A DNA stretch of 37,519 nt. Source: Lachnospiraceae bacterium. Lineage in GTDB: Bacteria > Bacillota > Clostridia > Lachnospirales > Lachnospiraceae. This document shows, piece after piece, positions 24,657 through 33,370 of the stretch; the stretch's first letter is position 1, and each line of letters begins with the position of its first letter. The stretch lies in the NCBI GenBank assembly GCA_022790855.1, contig JAAVYA010000010.1:1-37519 (forward strand), written 5' to 3'. The notes under the pieces were generated by a model. The model did no database searches and was not told where the DNA came from. It saw only the letters and a program-made list of their open reading frames with translations. Made by a program: the position numbers and the translations under genes.

Positions 24657-24676
24657 CCGGCAGGAGTTCCTGCCGG
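24657..24676. promoter_or_regulatory. Perfect palindrome in the predicted 5' leader
   Basis: CCGGCAGG and CCTGCCGG separated by AGTT form a perfect 20-base dyad just downstream of the predicted start of transcription and 24 bases before the ATG. It could be an operator or a leader hairpin affecting translation of the ATPase. It is not followed by a T-run. Confidence 0.4.
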
Positions 24677-24700
24677 GAAAAAAGGGGAGGGAACAAGGAT

Positions 24701-26062
24701 ATGGTTGGAAAAAATGCGGAATTACGGGAGCTGTTGCGCTATTTTCGGCAGGACGGCAATCAGCTTGTAATCTTGTATGGAAGAAAAAACATTGGAAAGA
24801 GCGACCTGCTAAAGCAATTTTTAAGGAATAAGAAATATATGTATTATGCGGCACGGCAGGCGTCCCCCCAGCTTCAGCGGCAGATGATGGGAGAGGAGAT
24901 TCAGAAAAAATATCAAATCAAGATTCAAAGTTTTGATTATGATACGTTTTTTAACAGAATCCGAAGCGGTGACGGAAGTAAATTAGTTCTGGTGATCGAG
25001 GATTTTGAATATATTGCCAAAAAGGATCCAGAATTTGCTTCCAGCATCCGCAAATTGAAGGAAAAGAAGCTGTATCCGGGGCCGGTTATGATTATTTTGT
25101 GCAGCTCCTCCATTGCCTGGGTGGAGAATGACATGGTGGAGTGTTTGGGAACCTGCGCCAAGAAAGTTACAGGGTTTGTGAAAGTCCGGGAACAAGGCTT
25201 TGTGAATGTGGTGCAAAAGCTTTCGGATTACAGTGTCCGGGAGTGTATTGAGGTGTACGGCATTTTAGGAGGCGTACCGGGATATCTGAGCCGTTGGGAT
25301 ACAAAACAGGGGCTGAAAGAAAATGTCTGCCGCCATATCCTGGCGAAGGACGGTTTTTTGTTCCAGGAAGCCCAGCAATATATCAAAGAAGAACTGCGGG
25401 AGCTGGCGGTCTATAATACCATACTGGAGGCGGTGGCATCCGGCAGGCGCAAGCTCAACGACCTGTTTTTATATACTGGTTTTTCCAGAGCCAAGATCAG
25501 CGTCTACCTGAAGAATCTCATGGCCTTTGAAGTGGTGGAAAAGCTGTCCTCTTTTGAGACGGGAGGCTGGGACAATGCCCAAAAAGGGCTGTATGCCATT
25601 CGTAATACATATATTCACTTTTGGTACAGATTTGTATACCCCAATCTTTCGGATCTGCATATGATGGCGGAAGAAGATTTTTTTGATCTGCACATTGCTC
25701 TCGGACTGGAGGAATATCTCAATGAATGCTTTCGGAAGGTATGTATGGAATACTTACAGTTGATGAGCATGGTCAATCAGCTTCCCATTCAGATCCATAA
25801 AATGGGAACCTGGGTGGGAAAACAAGGAAGCATTGATATTATTGCCCAGAATTCCATCCGGGAAAATATTGTGGGCATCTGCAACTGGTCCGAAGAATTT
25901 TTGACGGACGCCATGTACGAGCGGCTCCTTGTGAGTATGGAGCAGGCGAGGATTAAAGCAAAAAGCTTTTACCTGTTTTCTGCCCGGGAGTTTGATGCGG
26001 CCATCAGACAGCGCTCCGAAGAAGACCCGCGTCTGGTGCTTGTGGATATGAACCGGCTGTAA
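24701..26062 (+). CDS. ATPase of the archaeal-ATPase/DUF234 type
   Basis: A 453-residue protein. The N-terminal STAND/AAA-like domain has Walker A GRKNIGKSD (27-35) and Walker B KLVLVIEDFEYI (D101 region), then sequence like the sensor and winged-helix parts (ILGGVPGYLSRW; RKLNDLFLYTGFSRAKISVYL). The C-terminal part corresponds to DUF234, a PD-(D/E)XK relative: GSIDIIAQN keeps the aspartate, but the usual GEVKW-like motif reads VGICNW, so the nuclease site looks inactive. I chose the ATG at 24701 with GGGAGG upstream. Family function is not known. It stands between a J-domain-like gene and topB. Confidence 0.8.
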   Translation: MVGKNAELRELLRYFRQDGNQLVILYGRKNIGKSDLLKQFLRNKKYMYYAARQASPQLQRQMMGEEIQKKYQIKIQSFDYDTFFNRIRSGDGSKLVLVIEDFEYIAKKDPEFASSIRKLKEKKLYPGPVMIILCSSSIAWVENDMVECLGTCAKKVTGFVKVREQGFVNVVQKLSDYSVRECIEVYGILGGVPGYLSRWDTKQGLKENVCRHILAKDGFLFQEAQQYIKEELRELAVYNTILEAVASGRRKLNDLFLYTGFSRAKISVYLKNLMAFEVVEKLSSFETGGWDNAQKGLYAIRNTYIHFWYRFVYPNLSDLHMMAEEDFFDLHIALGLEEYLNECFRKVCMEYLQLMSMVNQLPIQIHKMGTWVGKQGSIDIIAQNSIRENIVGICNWSEEFLTDAMYERLLVSMEQARIKAKSFYLFSAREFDAAIRQRSEEDPRLVLVDMNRL

Positions 26063-26111
26063 GGAACAGAGATATATTTCGGCCGAAAGAAGATGACAGA
26101 AAGGAAGTTAT

Positions 26112-28160
26112 ATGGCAAAAGCCTTATATATCGCGGAGAAGCCCAGTGTGGCCCGGGAATTCGCAAAAGCATTAAATCTGGATATAAGAAATTATGACGG
26201 CTATGGAGAGAGCCCGGAGGCGATCGTGACCTGGTGCGTAGGACATCTAGTTACCATGAGTTATCCGGACAGCTACGATAAAAGCCTGAAAAAGTGGAGC
26301 CTTAGCACCCTTCCCTTTTTGCCGGAAGAGTTTAAATATGAGGTGATTCCCAGTGTCAGCAAGCAGTTTCAGATTGTTTCCGGGCTTTTGAACCGTCCGG
26401 ATGTAGATACTATATATGTCTGTACCGACTCAGGAAGGGAAGGAGAATATATTTACCGCCTGGTGGAACAGATGTCCGGGGTTCGGGGCAAACGCCGCAA
26501 ACGTGTCTGGATTGATTCCCAGACCCAGGAGGAGATTCAAAGGGGCATCCGGGAGGCAAAAGATTTATCCGAATACGATAATCTCTCAGAATCTGCCTAT
26601 CTGCGGGCAAAGGAAGATTATTTAATGGGGATTAATTTTTCCAGGCTGCTTACCTTAAAATACGGTCAGGGCATCTCAGATTTTATGAACACCAAGTATA
26701 CGGTGGTCAGCGTAGGACGGGTCATGACCTGTGTGCTGGGAATGGTGGTGCGCCGGGAGCGGGAGATCCGCCAGTTCGTAAAAACGCCTTTTTACCGGGT
26801 GTTAGCGGGCCTTTTCGTCAGCGGCAGGCAGATCGAAGGAGAATGGCGGGCGGTGGAAGGGAGCGCTTATTTTGCTTCTCCTAAGCTGTACAAAGAGAAC
26901 GGGTTTTTGAAAAAAGAAGACGCCGAATATTTGATTAAGGGGCTTGAGGCGGAAGCGCCGGTAATGGCTCAGGTGGTTTCTATAGAGAAAAAGAAGGAAC
27001 AAAAGAAGCCTCCCCTTTTGTACAATCTGGCGGAATTACAAAACGACTGTTCCCGCTTGTTTAAAATCAGTCCGGACGAGACGCTGCGTATCGTCCAGGA
27101 GCTATATGAAAAAAAACTGGTGACTTATCCCAGAACCGATGCCAGGGTGCTTTCTACGGCTGTGGCCAAAGAAATACATAAAAATATCGGCGGGTTAAAG
27201 CAGATTCCCGGCGTAGCTGTTTTTGCAGAGGAGATTTTGTCCCAGGGCATGCACTTAAATGTTGCGAAGACCAGGTATGTCAATGACAAGCAGATTACGG
27301 ATCATTATGCCATTATCCCCACGGGACAAGGATTTGGGGCAATGAAAAGCTTAAGCGGGGTATCCTTGCATATCTATGAAGTTATTGTCCGCCGCTTTTT
27401 AAGCATTTTTTATCCGGCGGCCGTATATCAGAAAATCAATCTTGTCACACAGGCGGGGAAAGAAAAGTTTTTCTCCAGCTTTAAGACGCTGGTATCTTCC
27501 GGGTATTTGAAGGTGATGAACTATTCCTTCCAGAAAAAGAAGGAAGAAGGATCGGGGCAGGAAGAACAAGAAATGGGCCCGGAGTTTTTAGAACAGATCG
27601 CAGCTTTGAAAAAAGGAACGCAGATTCCGGTGGAATCCTTTTCCATCAAAGAAGGAGAGACTTCCCCGCCGAAACGTTACAATTCCGGTTCCATGATTCT
27701 GGCCATGGAAAATGCCGGACAATTAATCGAGGATGAAGAGCTGCGGGCCCAGATCAAGGGCTGCGGAATCGGCACCAGCGCCACAAGGGCGGAGATTTTA
27801 AAAAAGCTGGTGGGAAATAAATATCTGGCTTTAAATAAAAAGACTCAGGTGATTACGCCTACATTGCTGGGAGAAATGATATATGATGTGGTGAATGCGT
27901 CTATTAAGTCCCTGCTGAATCCGGAACTGACCGCCAGCTGGGAAAAGGGCCTCAATTATGTGGCTCAGGGAAGCATTACCACCAAAGAATATATGGAGAA
28001 GCTGGAGCATTTCATCCGCTCCAGGACAAACGGAGTGCTGAGGCTCAACAATCAATATCAACTGAGAGGCAGCTTTCAGGCTGCGGCAGCTTTTTATAAG
28101 GCCGCCCCTGAAAAACGTAAATCCGCCGGAAAATCAAACAAAAAAGGAGACGATACTTAA
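26112..28160 (+). CDS. Type IA DNA topoisomerase (TopB-like)
   Basis: A 682-residue topoisomerase III-like enzyme, relaxing or decatenating DNA through a transient single-strand break. The Toprim domain begins KALYIAEKPSVAREFAK and carries TDSGREGEYIYR near 105-116; the catalytic tyrosine is Y339 in LVTYPRTDARVLS. The C-terminal zinc fingers of some type IA enzymes are absent; it ends in a short basic tail. In Clostridia such TopB forms are found both as housekeeping copies and on integrative elements; no conjugation genes are nearby. GAAAGGAAG precedes the ATG. Its TAA overlaps the next start by one base. Confidence 0.92.
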   Translation: MAKALYIAEKPSVAREFAKALNLDIRNYDGYGESPEAIVTWCVGHLVTMSYPDSYDKSLKKWSLSTLPFLPEEFKYEVIPSVSKQFQIVSGLLNRPDVDTIYVCTDSGREGEYIYRLVEQMSGVRGKRRKRVWIDSQTQEEIQRGIREAKDLSEYDNLSESAYLRAKEDYLMGINFSRLLTLKYGQGISDFMNTKYTVVSVGRVMTCVLGMVVRREREIRQFVKTPFYRVLAGLFVSGRQIEGEWRAVEGSAYFASPKLYKENGFLKKEDAEYLIKGLEAEAPVMAQVVSIEKKKEQKKPPLLYNLAELQNDCSRLFKISPDETLRIVQELYEKKLVTYPRTDARVLSTAVAKEIHKNIGGLKQIPGVAVFAEEILSQGMHLNVAKTRYVNDKQITDHYAIIPTGQGFGAMKSLSGVSLHIYEVIVRRFLSIFYPAAVYQKINLVTQAGKEKFFSSFKTLVSSGYLKVMNYSFQKKKEEGSGQEEQEMGPEFLEQIAALKKGTQIPVESFSIKEGETSPPKRYNSGSMILAMENAGQLIEDEELRAQIKGCGIGTSATRAEILKKLVGNKYLALNKKTQVITPTLLGEMIYDVVNASIKSLLNPELTASWEKGLNYVAQGSITTKEYMEKLEHFIRSRTNGVLRLNNQYQLRGSFQAAAAFYKAAPEKRKSAGKSNKKGDDT

Positions 28161-28825
28161 TGGAATCATGTAAAATCAAACAATTGTATCACCTGGAGGC
28201 CACCATTGCAAAAGAATTGCTGGAAAAACTGGAATATCCCTGGGAGGCTCTTTCTCAAATCGAGGATTTTATCCGGGAACTGGGAAAAACACTGGATCCC
28301 AATCTATATGAGCAAAAAGGCGAGGACATCTGGATTGCCAAATCAGCCGAAGTGGCGCCTACGGCGTCGATTCACGGCCCGGCCATCATTGATGAAGAGG
28401 CTCAGATCCGCCACTGTGCATTTATACGAGGAAGCGCAATCGTGGGAAAGAAAGCGGTAGTAGGCAACTCTACCGAACTGAAGAATGTCATTCTTTTTGA
28501 CCAGGTACAAGTACCCCATTATAATTATGTGGGAGATTCTATTTTAGGCCACAAATCCCATATGGGAGCAGGATCCATAACATCTAATGTGAAGTCCGAC
28601 AAGACCCTGGTATCGGTAAAAAGCAGCGAAGGCGTGATTGAAACCGGGCGGAAGAAATTCGGCGCAATGCTGGGCGATCAGGTGGAGGTAGGCTGCGGCA
28701 GTGTGCTGAATCCAGGAACTGTAATAGGAAAAAACAGCAATATCTACCCACTTTCCATGGTGCGGGGAGTCGTGCCTGCCAATTCCATCTATAAAAATAA
28801 GAATGAAGTGGTGGAAAAACAGTAA
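28160..28825 (+). CDS. Left-handed beta-helix (hexapeptide) acyl/nucleotidyltransferase-like protein
   Basis: A 221-residue protein. After an N-terminal helical part (to about residue 60), hexapeptide repeats form a left-handed beta-helix: IWIAKSAEVAPTASIHGPAIID, AIVGKKAVVGNSTELKN, GAGSITSNVKSDK, GCGSVLNPGTVIGKNSNIYP. This resembles the C-terminal part of GlmU-type UDP-GlcNAc pyrophosphorylases, and homologs are often annotated that way, but there is no uridyltransferase domain. It is more likely an acyltransferase-like or binding protein with unknown substrate. It is translationally coupled to the topoisomerase gene by a one-base overlap, an unexplained pairing. Confidence 0.75.
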   Translation: MESCKIKQLYHLEATIAKELLEKLEYPWEALSQIEDFIRELGKTLDPNLYEQKGEDIWIAKSAEVAPTASIHGPAIIDEEAQIRHCAFIRGSAIVGKKAVVGNSTELKNVILFDQVQVPHYNYVGDSILGHKSHMGAGSITSNVKSDKTLVSVKSSEGVIETGRKKFGAMLGDQVEVGCGSVLNPGTVIGKNSNIYPLSMVRGVVPANSIYKNKNEVVEKQ

Positions 28826-28829
28826 TAGT

Positions 28830-28845
28830 AACAAGGAAGCTTGTT
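28830..28845. terminator. Short hairpin after the beta-helix gene
   Basis: AACAAG and CTTGTT enclose GAAG five bases after the stop codon. There is no T-run, so termination here is uncertain. Confidence 0.25.
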
Positions 28846-28895
28846 CGAACCGTAGCCGGTAATATCATATTTCGTGAAAAAATCATGTAAAACTA

Positions 28896-28941
28896 TTGAC
28901 ATTTGAGCCTTTCTGTATTAGTGTATTAATCAAGTAGTACA
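28896..28941 (+). promoter_or_regulatory. Promoter with YtrA-like operator upstream of the ABC exporter
   Basis: A consensus TTGACA (28896-28901) is 17 bases from TAGTGT (28919-28924). Overlapping the -10 is an imperfect palindrome TGTATTA-N6-TAGTACA (28922-28941), which resembles operators of YtrA-type GntR repressors that control ABC exporters. No GntR gene is in the window. A small hairpin AAAGGC/GCCTTT (28950-28967) follows in the leader. Confidence 0.55.
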
Positions 28942-28997
28942 ATAATATGAAAGGCTTATTTGCCTTTTAGTGTTTCAGCCCAGAAGGAGAGAGAGTT

Positions 28998-29717
28998 ATG
29001 CTAGAGATTCAAAATCTAACAAAAAGATACGGAAAATATGTGGCAGTGGATCATGTGAGCTTCACGGTACCGGACGGACAGGTAGGAATTTTATTAGGGC
29101 CCAACGGCGCCGGGAAATCTACCATTATAAAAAGTATTGCAGGGCTTCTGCGCTATGAGGGCGGAGTGGGAATTGCCCGCATGAATGCAAGGAGCATGGA
29201 TGCCAAGCGGATTTTTGCTTATGTACCGGAGCTTCCGGCCATGTTTGACGCCCTGACGGTGCGGGAACATATAGAATACATCAAAAGGGCATATCATTCC
29301 AGCATTACGGACGAAGAAGTGGAAGCGCTGCTCACCCGTTTTGAAATGGAGGATAAGCAGGATAAGCTGGGAAATGAATTGTCCAAAGGAATGATGCAGA
29401 AAGTCAGTATCTGCTGTGCCTTGGCCATCAAACCCAAAGTAATCATGCTGGATGAGCCGATGGTAGGACTGGACCCGGCGGCTATTAAGGAGTTAAAGCA
29501 GGTGATCTTAGAGCTGCGGGAAGCGGGAGTTACGATTTTGATCAGCACCCATATGCTGGAGATGGTGAAAGATTTGTGGGATGTGATGTTTGTAATGGAA
29601 AAAGGAAAAATCATGGGAGCGTATCGGAGAGAAGACGCCTTAGACCAGGATATTGAGGATTTGTTTTTCCAGATTACAGGGGGACAGCAAGCCAATGAGA
29701 CAGGCGGTGAAGAGTAA
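28998..29717 (+). CDS. ABC exporter ATP-binding protein
   Basis: A 239-residue ATPase of the multidrug/antimicrobial-peptide export type. Walker A is GPNGAGKST, the signature reads LSKGMMQKV, Walker B is VIMLDEPMVGLDP and the switch histidine is in LISTHMLEMV. GAAGGAGAGAGAG precedes the ATG. It overlaps the membrane partner by one base. With the YtrA-like operator, the pair resembles cell-envelope-stress exporters in Firmicutes; the substrate cannot be told. Confidence 0.9.
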   Translation: MLEIQNLTKRYGKYVAVDHVSFTVPDGQVGILLGPNGAGKSTIIKSIAGLLRYEGGVGIARMNARSMDAKRIFAYVPELPAMFDALTVREHIEYIKRAYHSSITDEEVEALLTRFEMEDKQDKLGNELSKGMMQKVSICCALAIKPKVIMLDEPMVGLDPAAIKELKQVILELREAGVTILISTHMLEMVKDLWDVMFVMEKGKIMGAYRREDALDQDIEDLFFQITGGQQANETGGEE

Positions 29718-31300
29718 TGAGCAGTTTTTTGTATTTATATCGCAAAATAATTAGAAACAGAATTAAAAAAGCTTTAAGGAAGCCGGTGACTTATATTTTT
29801 ATCGCATTTGTCGCATTTTACGTGGTGCTGATTGCCGGAAGCTTCGGATCTTTGATCGAGGAATTCCGTGTGGGGAATCCCCAAAGCCTGGCTGTCATTT
29901 TATCGGCGTTGATTTTTTTCCTGCTGCCCTCCAATCTCATCAGCTATTCCAGAAGAAAAGGGCTGCTGTTTAGAAAAAGCGACATTCATTTTGTGTTCCC
30001 GGCTCCGGTTAGCCCTAAGCTGGTAATCATATTTAAAGGGATGTTGAACTTATTGATCAATTTTGCGCTGGCATTGTTTATCGGTTTCATGGGAACGGTG
30101 TACTTTCAGGCAGGCGTCGTCCGAATGATCGTGTATGTGGTGTTGTATCTGCTGTTTGAAAACGTACTGGAAGCCAGCATGATGATTTTATGTTATGGAA
30201 ATGAGCGGCTTTCGGAAGGATTTTTTAAAGTCCTCACCGTGATCTGCTATGGCCTGATGGCGGTATTTGTACTGGTAGCGGCCTATATGCTGATGCAGAA
30301 TGGATTTTCCTTCGACGTGATCAGCGATTACCTGGGCCTTCCAGTCATACAGCTGATTCCTGTGGTAGGATGGAATATTGCCATGATACGGCTGATCTTT
30401 GTAGGGCCTACGATGTTAAATATCGTATGCACCGGACTGTTTTGCGTATCTACCCTGGCGCTGTTTGCGGCGGCTTACATGGCGGACTGCAAGGGAGAAT
30501 ATTACGAAGACGCGGCAAAATTTGCAGACGATTATGCCAAATTAAAAGCCAACAAAGCCAAGGGCATCGTGGGAAATCCCTTTGGCAAAAAAAAGCATTT
30601 CAAAACGGCGGAAGTGGTGTACAAAGGAAGCGGGGCGAAAGCTATTTTTTACCGCCAGCTTCTGGAATATAAAAAGTCCACGTTCTTTATTTTCGGTTTT
30701 AATACCTTAGTGAGCCTGATTGTAGGCGTTGGGATCGCCGTGGTGGCGGTGATGACCGATATGATGGCGGAAGCCGGATTTGACCGTGTGTTTATCATAC
30801 CTGGGATCATGGCGTATGTAATCTTTATTTTCAGCGGATACGCCACCAAATGGTCCCAAGAACTGGAGAACCCCTATACCTTCCTGATTCCGGACCGCAG
30901 CATAAAAAAATTGTGGTACGCCACAAAAATGGAACATATCCGGGCAGTGGTTGACGGGATTCTGATGACGCTGCCGGGAGCCATAGTGATGAAACTGAGT
31001 GTGCTGCAGACGGTTTTGATCATTCTTTTGTATATCTGCCTGATGGCCAACAGGCTGTATTATTTTATGGTTGCGGACTTTTTGGTGGGAAAAATATTAG
31101 GAAACGTAGGCAGAACCCTGGTAAAACTGTTTTTCCAGGGGATCGCCATAGGCATAGGGGTGCTGGCGGCAGTGCTGGGCGGGATGTTTTTGGGAGTGGA
31201 AGCCGGATTTGTGATCATGATCCTGGTTACCTTGGTATTGACGCTGCTGGGAGCCCTGGTGGCGGCATTGTCCTTCGAAAAAATGGAAGTGATGGAATAA
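29717..31300 (+). CDS. ABC exporter membrane protein (PF16962-like)
   Basis: A 527-residue integral membrane protein with about ten to twelve hydrophobic segments. The region LFRKSDIHFVFPAPVSPKLVIIFK after the second segment and FKTAEVVYKGSGAKAIFYRQLLEYKKS in the central cytoplasmic loop are typical of the 'putative ABC exporter' family (PF16962, recalled). It is the membrane part of a half-transporter system with the preceding ATPase. A 109-base gap with a new promoter follows, so it ends its operon although no clear terminator hairpin is visible. Confidence 0.82.
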   Translation: MSSFLYLYRKIIRNRIKKALRKPVTYIFIAFVAFYVVLIAGSFGSLIEEFRVGNPQSLAVILSALIFFLLPSNLISYSRRKGLLFRKSDIHFVFPAPVSPKLVIIFKGMLNLLINFALALFIGFMGTVYFQAGVVRMIVYVVLYLLFENVLEASMMILCYGNERLSEGFFKVLTVICYGLMAVFVLVAAYMLMQNGFSFDVISDYLGLPVIQLIPVVGWNIAMIRLIFVGPTMLNIVCTGLFCVSTLALFAAAYMADCKGEYYEDAAKFADDYAKLKANKAKGIVGNPFGKKKHFKTAEVVYKGSGAKAIFYRQLLEYKKSTFFIFGFNTLVSLIVGVGIAVVAVMTDMMAEAGFDRVFIIPGIMAYVIFIFSGYATKWSQELENPYTFLIPDRSIKKLWYATKMEHIRAVVDGILMTLPGAIVMKLSVLQTVLIILLYICLMANRLYYFMVADFLVGKILGNVGRTLVKLFFQGIAIGIGVLAAVLGGMFLGVEAGFVIMILVTLVLTLLGALVAALSFEKMEVME

Positions 31301-31306
31301 AGGGAA

Positions 31307-31335
31307 TTGACTATTTCTACAAAATGTGCTTAAAT
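31307..31335 (+). promoter_or_regulatory. Predicted promoter of the NifU-like/GGGtGRT operon
   Basis: TTGACT (31307-31312) and TTAAAT (31330-31335) lie 17 bases apart, 75 bases before the ATG at 31410. Downstream, TATGTTAAATACATA (around 31345) is a near-palindrome that could be an operator. Confidence 0.5.
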
Positions 31336-31409
31336 GTGAATAAGTATGTTAAATACATAACAATAATTTAGCATCGTATTTCAAGTTGAAGGTTGAAAGG
31401 AGATTTCAC

Positions 31410-32102
31410 ATGATTTACACGAAGGAAATTGAAAACATGTGTCCGGTTGCCAAGGGCGCAAAGCATGAACCTGCTCCGATCCCGGAAGAGGGGAAGTGGG
31501 TTCATTCCAAAGAAATCCGGGATATTTCCGGTTTTACCCACGGCATTGGCTGGTGCGCACCTCAGCAGGGAGCCTGTAAGCTGTCACTGAATGTGAAAAA
31601 CGGCGTCATTGAGGAGGCTTTGGTGGAGACCATCGGCTGCTCCGGAATGACCCATTCCGCTGCTATGGCGGCAGAGATTCTGCAGGGCAAGACCATCTTG
31701 GAGGCTTTGAACACGGACCTGGTATGTGATGCTATCAACACGGCTATGAGAGAACTGTTTTTGCAGATCGTATACGGACGTACTCAGAGCGCATTTTCCG
31801 ACGACGGCCTGGCAGTAGGCGCCGGTCTGGAAGATCTTGGTAAAGGACTTCGCTCCCAGGTGGGTACGATGTATGCGACAAAAGAAAAGGGCGTACGTTA
31901 TCTGGAGATGGCAGAAGGATATGTGACCGGGATCGCATTGGATGCAGATAATGAAGTGATCGGTTATCAGTTTGTTTCTCTTGGAAAAATGACTGACTTC
32001 ATCAAAAAAGGCGATGACCCCAATACGGCATGGGAGAAGGCAAAAGGCCAGTACGGCCGTGTGGCGGACGCAGCAAAGATCATCGACCCACGTCAGGAAT
32101 AA
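31410..32102 (+). CDS. NifU-like iron-sulfur scaffold protein paired with GGGtGRT
   Basis: A 230-residue protein usually annotated as an iron-sulfur cluster assembly scaffold. Cysteines occur at MCPVAKG, GWCAPQQGACKLSL, ETIGCSGMTHSAAMAAEIL and LVCDAIN; the third is in the position of the NifU/IscU GCxAxxAS-like cluster ligand. The C-terminal half (YLEMAEGYVTGIALDADNEVIGYQFVSLGKM) is specific to this group. It lies 18 bases before the GGGtGRT gene, and the two are found together widely in anaerobic Firmicutes. Its client is not known. I chose the ATG at 31410 because AAAGGAG precedes it. Confidence 0.85.
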   Translation: MIYTKEIENMCPVAKGAKHEPAPIPEEGKWVHSKEIRDISGFTHGIGWCAPQQGACKLSLNVKNGVIEEALVETIGCSGMTHSAAMAAEILQGKTILEALNTDLVCDAINTAMRELFLQIVYGRTQSAFSDDGLAVGAGLEDLGKGLRSQVGTMYATKEKGVRYLEMAEGYVTGIALDADNEVIGYQFVSLGKMTDFIKKGDDPNTAWEKAKGQYGRVADAAKIIDPRQE

Positions 32103-32120
32103 GGAAAGGAGAATCGACAA

Positions 32121-33131
32121 ATGGCTTTATTTGAATCATATGAAAGAAGAATTGACCAGATCAATGCTGTCCTTGGCAGCTATGGTATCGGCTCTGTGGA
32201 AGAAGCGGAGCAGATCACAAAGGATGCCGGACTTGATGTTTACGAACAGGTGAAAAAGATTCAGCCCATCTGCTTTGAGAATGCATGCTGGGCGTATACC
32301 ATCGGCGCGGCAATCGCCATCAAGAAGGGCTGCAAACGGGCTGCAGACGCAGCGGCGGCTATCGGAGAAGGGCTTCAGGCATTTTGTATCCCCGGATCTG
32401 TTGCAGATCACAGAAAAGTTGGATTGGGCCACGGGAACCTGGGCAAGATGCTTCTGGAAGAAGAGACAGAATGCTTCTGCTTTTTGGCAGGACATGAGTC
32501 CTTTGCAGCGGCAGAAGGCGCCATCGGGATTGCGGAGAAAGCAAACAAGGTTCGTAAGAAACCGCTTCGCGTTATCTTAAACGGCCTTGGAAAAGACGCG
32601 GCCCAGATTATTTCCAGAATCAACGGCTTTACCTTCGTAGAGACACAGTACGACTATAAAGAAGCAAAACTGAACGTAGTATATGAGAAACCGTATTCCG
32701 AAGGACTGCGGGCAACGGTAAAATGCTATGGTGCAGACGACGTCCAGGAAGGCGTTGCCATTATGCATCATGAGAACGTGGGAGTATCTATTACAGGAAA
32801 CTCCACCAATCCCACCAGATTCCAGCATCCGGTGGCAGGCACCTACAAGAAAGAATGTGTAGAGCAGGGCAAGCATTACTTCTCTGTAGCATCCGGCGGC
32901 GGTACCGGACGTACCCTTCATCCCGATAATATGGCGGCAGGCCCCGCTTCTTACGGTATGACAGATACCATGGGCCGTATGCACTCCGATGCTCAGTTCG
33001 CGGGTTCCTCTTCCGTTCCGGCTCACGTAGAGATGATGGGCCTGATTGGAATGGGGAATAATCCTATGGTAGGCGCTACCGTAGCAGTGGCAGTTTCCAT
33101 CGAGGAAGCTGCTAAGGCTGGGAAGTTCTAA
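32121..33131 (+). CDS. GGGtGRT family protein, function unknown
   Basis: A 336-residue protein of the GGGtGRT family (PF14057), named for its strictly conserved motif, here SVASGGGTGRTLHPDNMAAG near residues 256-275. The N-terminal half is helical with conserved cysteines (QPICFENACW, KKGCKRAADAA, ECFCFLAGHESF); the segment GNSTNPTRFQHPVAGTYKKEC is also highly family-like. The cysteines and the NifU-like partner suggest a metal- or iron-sulfur-linked enzyme, but no activity is established to my knowledge. AAGGAAAGGAG precedes the ATG. It ends the operon. Confidence 0.88.
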   Translation: MALFESYERRIDQINAVLGSYGIGSVEEAEQITKDAGLDVYEQVKKIQPICFENACWAYTIGAAIAIKKGCKRAADAAAAIGEGLQAFCIPGSVADHRKVGLGHGNLGKMLLEEETECFCFLAGHESFAAAEGAIGIAEKANKVRKKPLRVILNGLGKDAAQIISRINGFTFVETQYDYKEAKLNVVYEKPYSEGLRATVKCYGADDVQEGVAIMHHENVGVSITGNSTNPTRFQHPVAGTYKKECVEQGKHYFSVASGGGTGRTLHPDNMAAGPASYGMTDTMGRMHSDAQFAGSSSVPAHVEMMGLIGMGNNPMVGATVAVAVSIEEAAKAGKF

Positions 33132-33192
33132 GAAAACCCTATAGAACGGAACAAGACTCAGGGACAAGACACACAAGACACAAGACCCATAA

Positions 33193-33370
33193 GGCGGGTG
33201 GAACTGCCGTCAGACAGTCCATTTTGCCTAGTTGGTTATCGGAGGCAGTTTTTTGGCTGTTTGATATGAGAGAGCTGCTTCATGTGAGAGTTTCCTTCCA
33301 ATACAGGTTATAACAGATGTGGTTTTACATTTCTGCTTGCCTGTTTTGGGAGGGGACTCTTTTTTGTTTT
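33193..33370. repeat. Direct repeat, left copy, flanking integrase relic
   Basis: Bases 33245-33370 match 33824-33950 closely (for example GAGTTTCCTTCCAATA, ATGTGGTTTTACATTT and GGGGACTCTTTTTT are shared), and the preceding 50 bases match 33771-33823 more weakly. Offset is 579 bases. Confidence 0.65.

Noticed and set aside
26112..28160. The topoisomerase as a marker of an integrative conjugative element
   Set aside because: No relaxase, coupling protein or secretion genes are nearby, and neighbours look chromosomal.
33132..33192. Short tandem ACAAGACAC units after the GGGtGRT gene, considered as a CRISPR-like or satellite repeat
   Set aside because: Only two to three imperfect units of nine bases with no spacers; too small to interpret.
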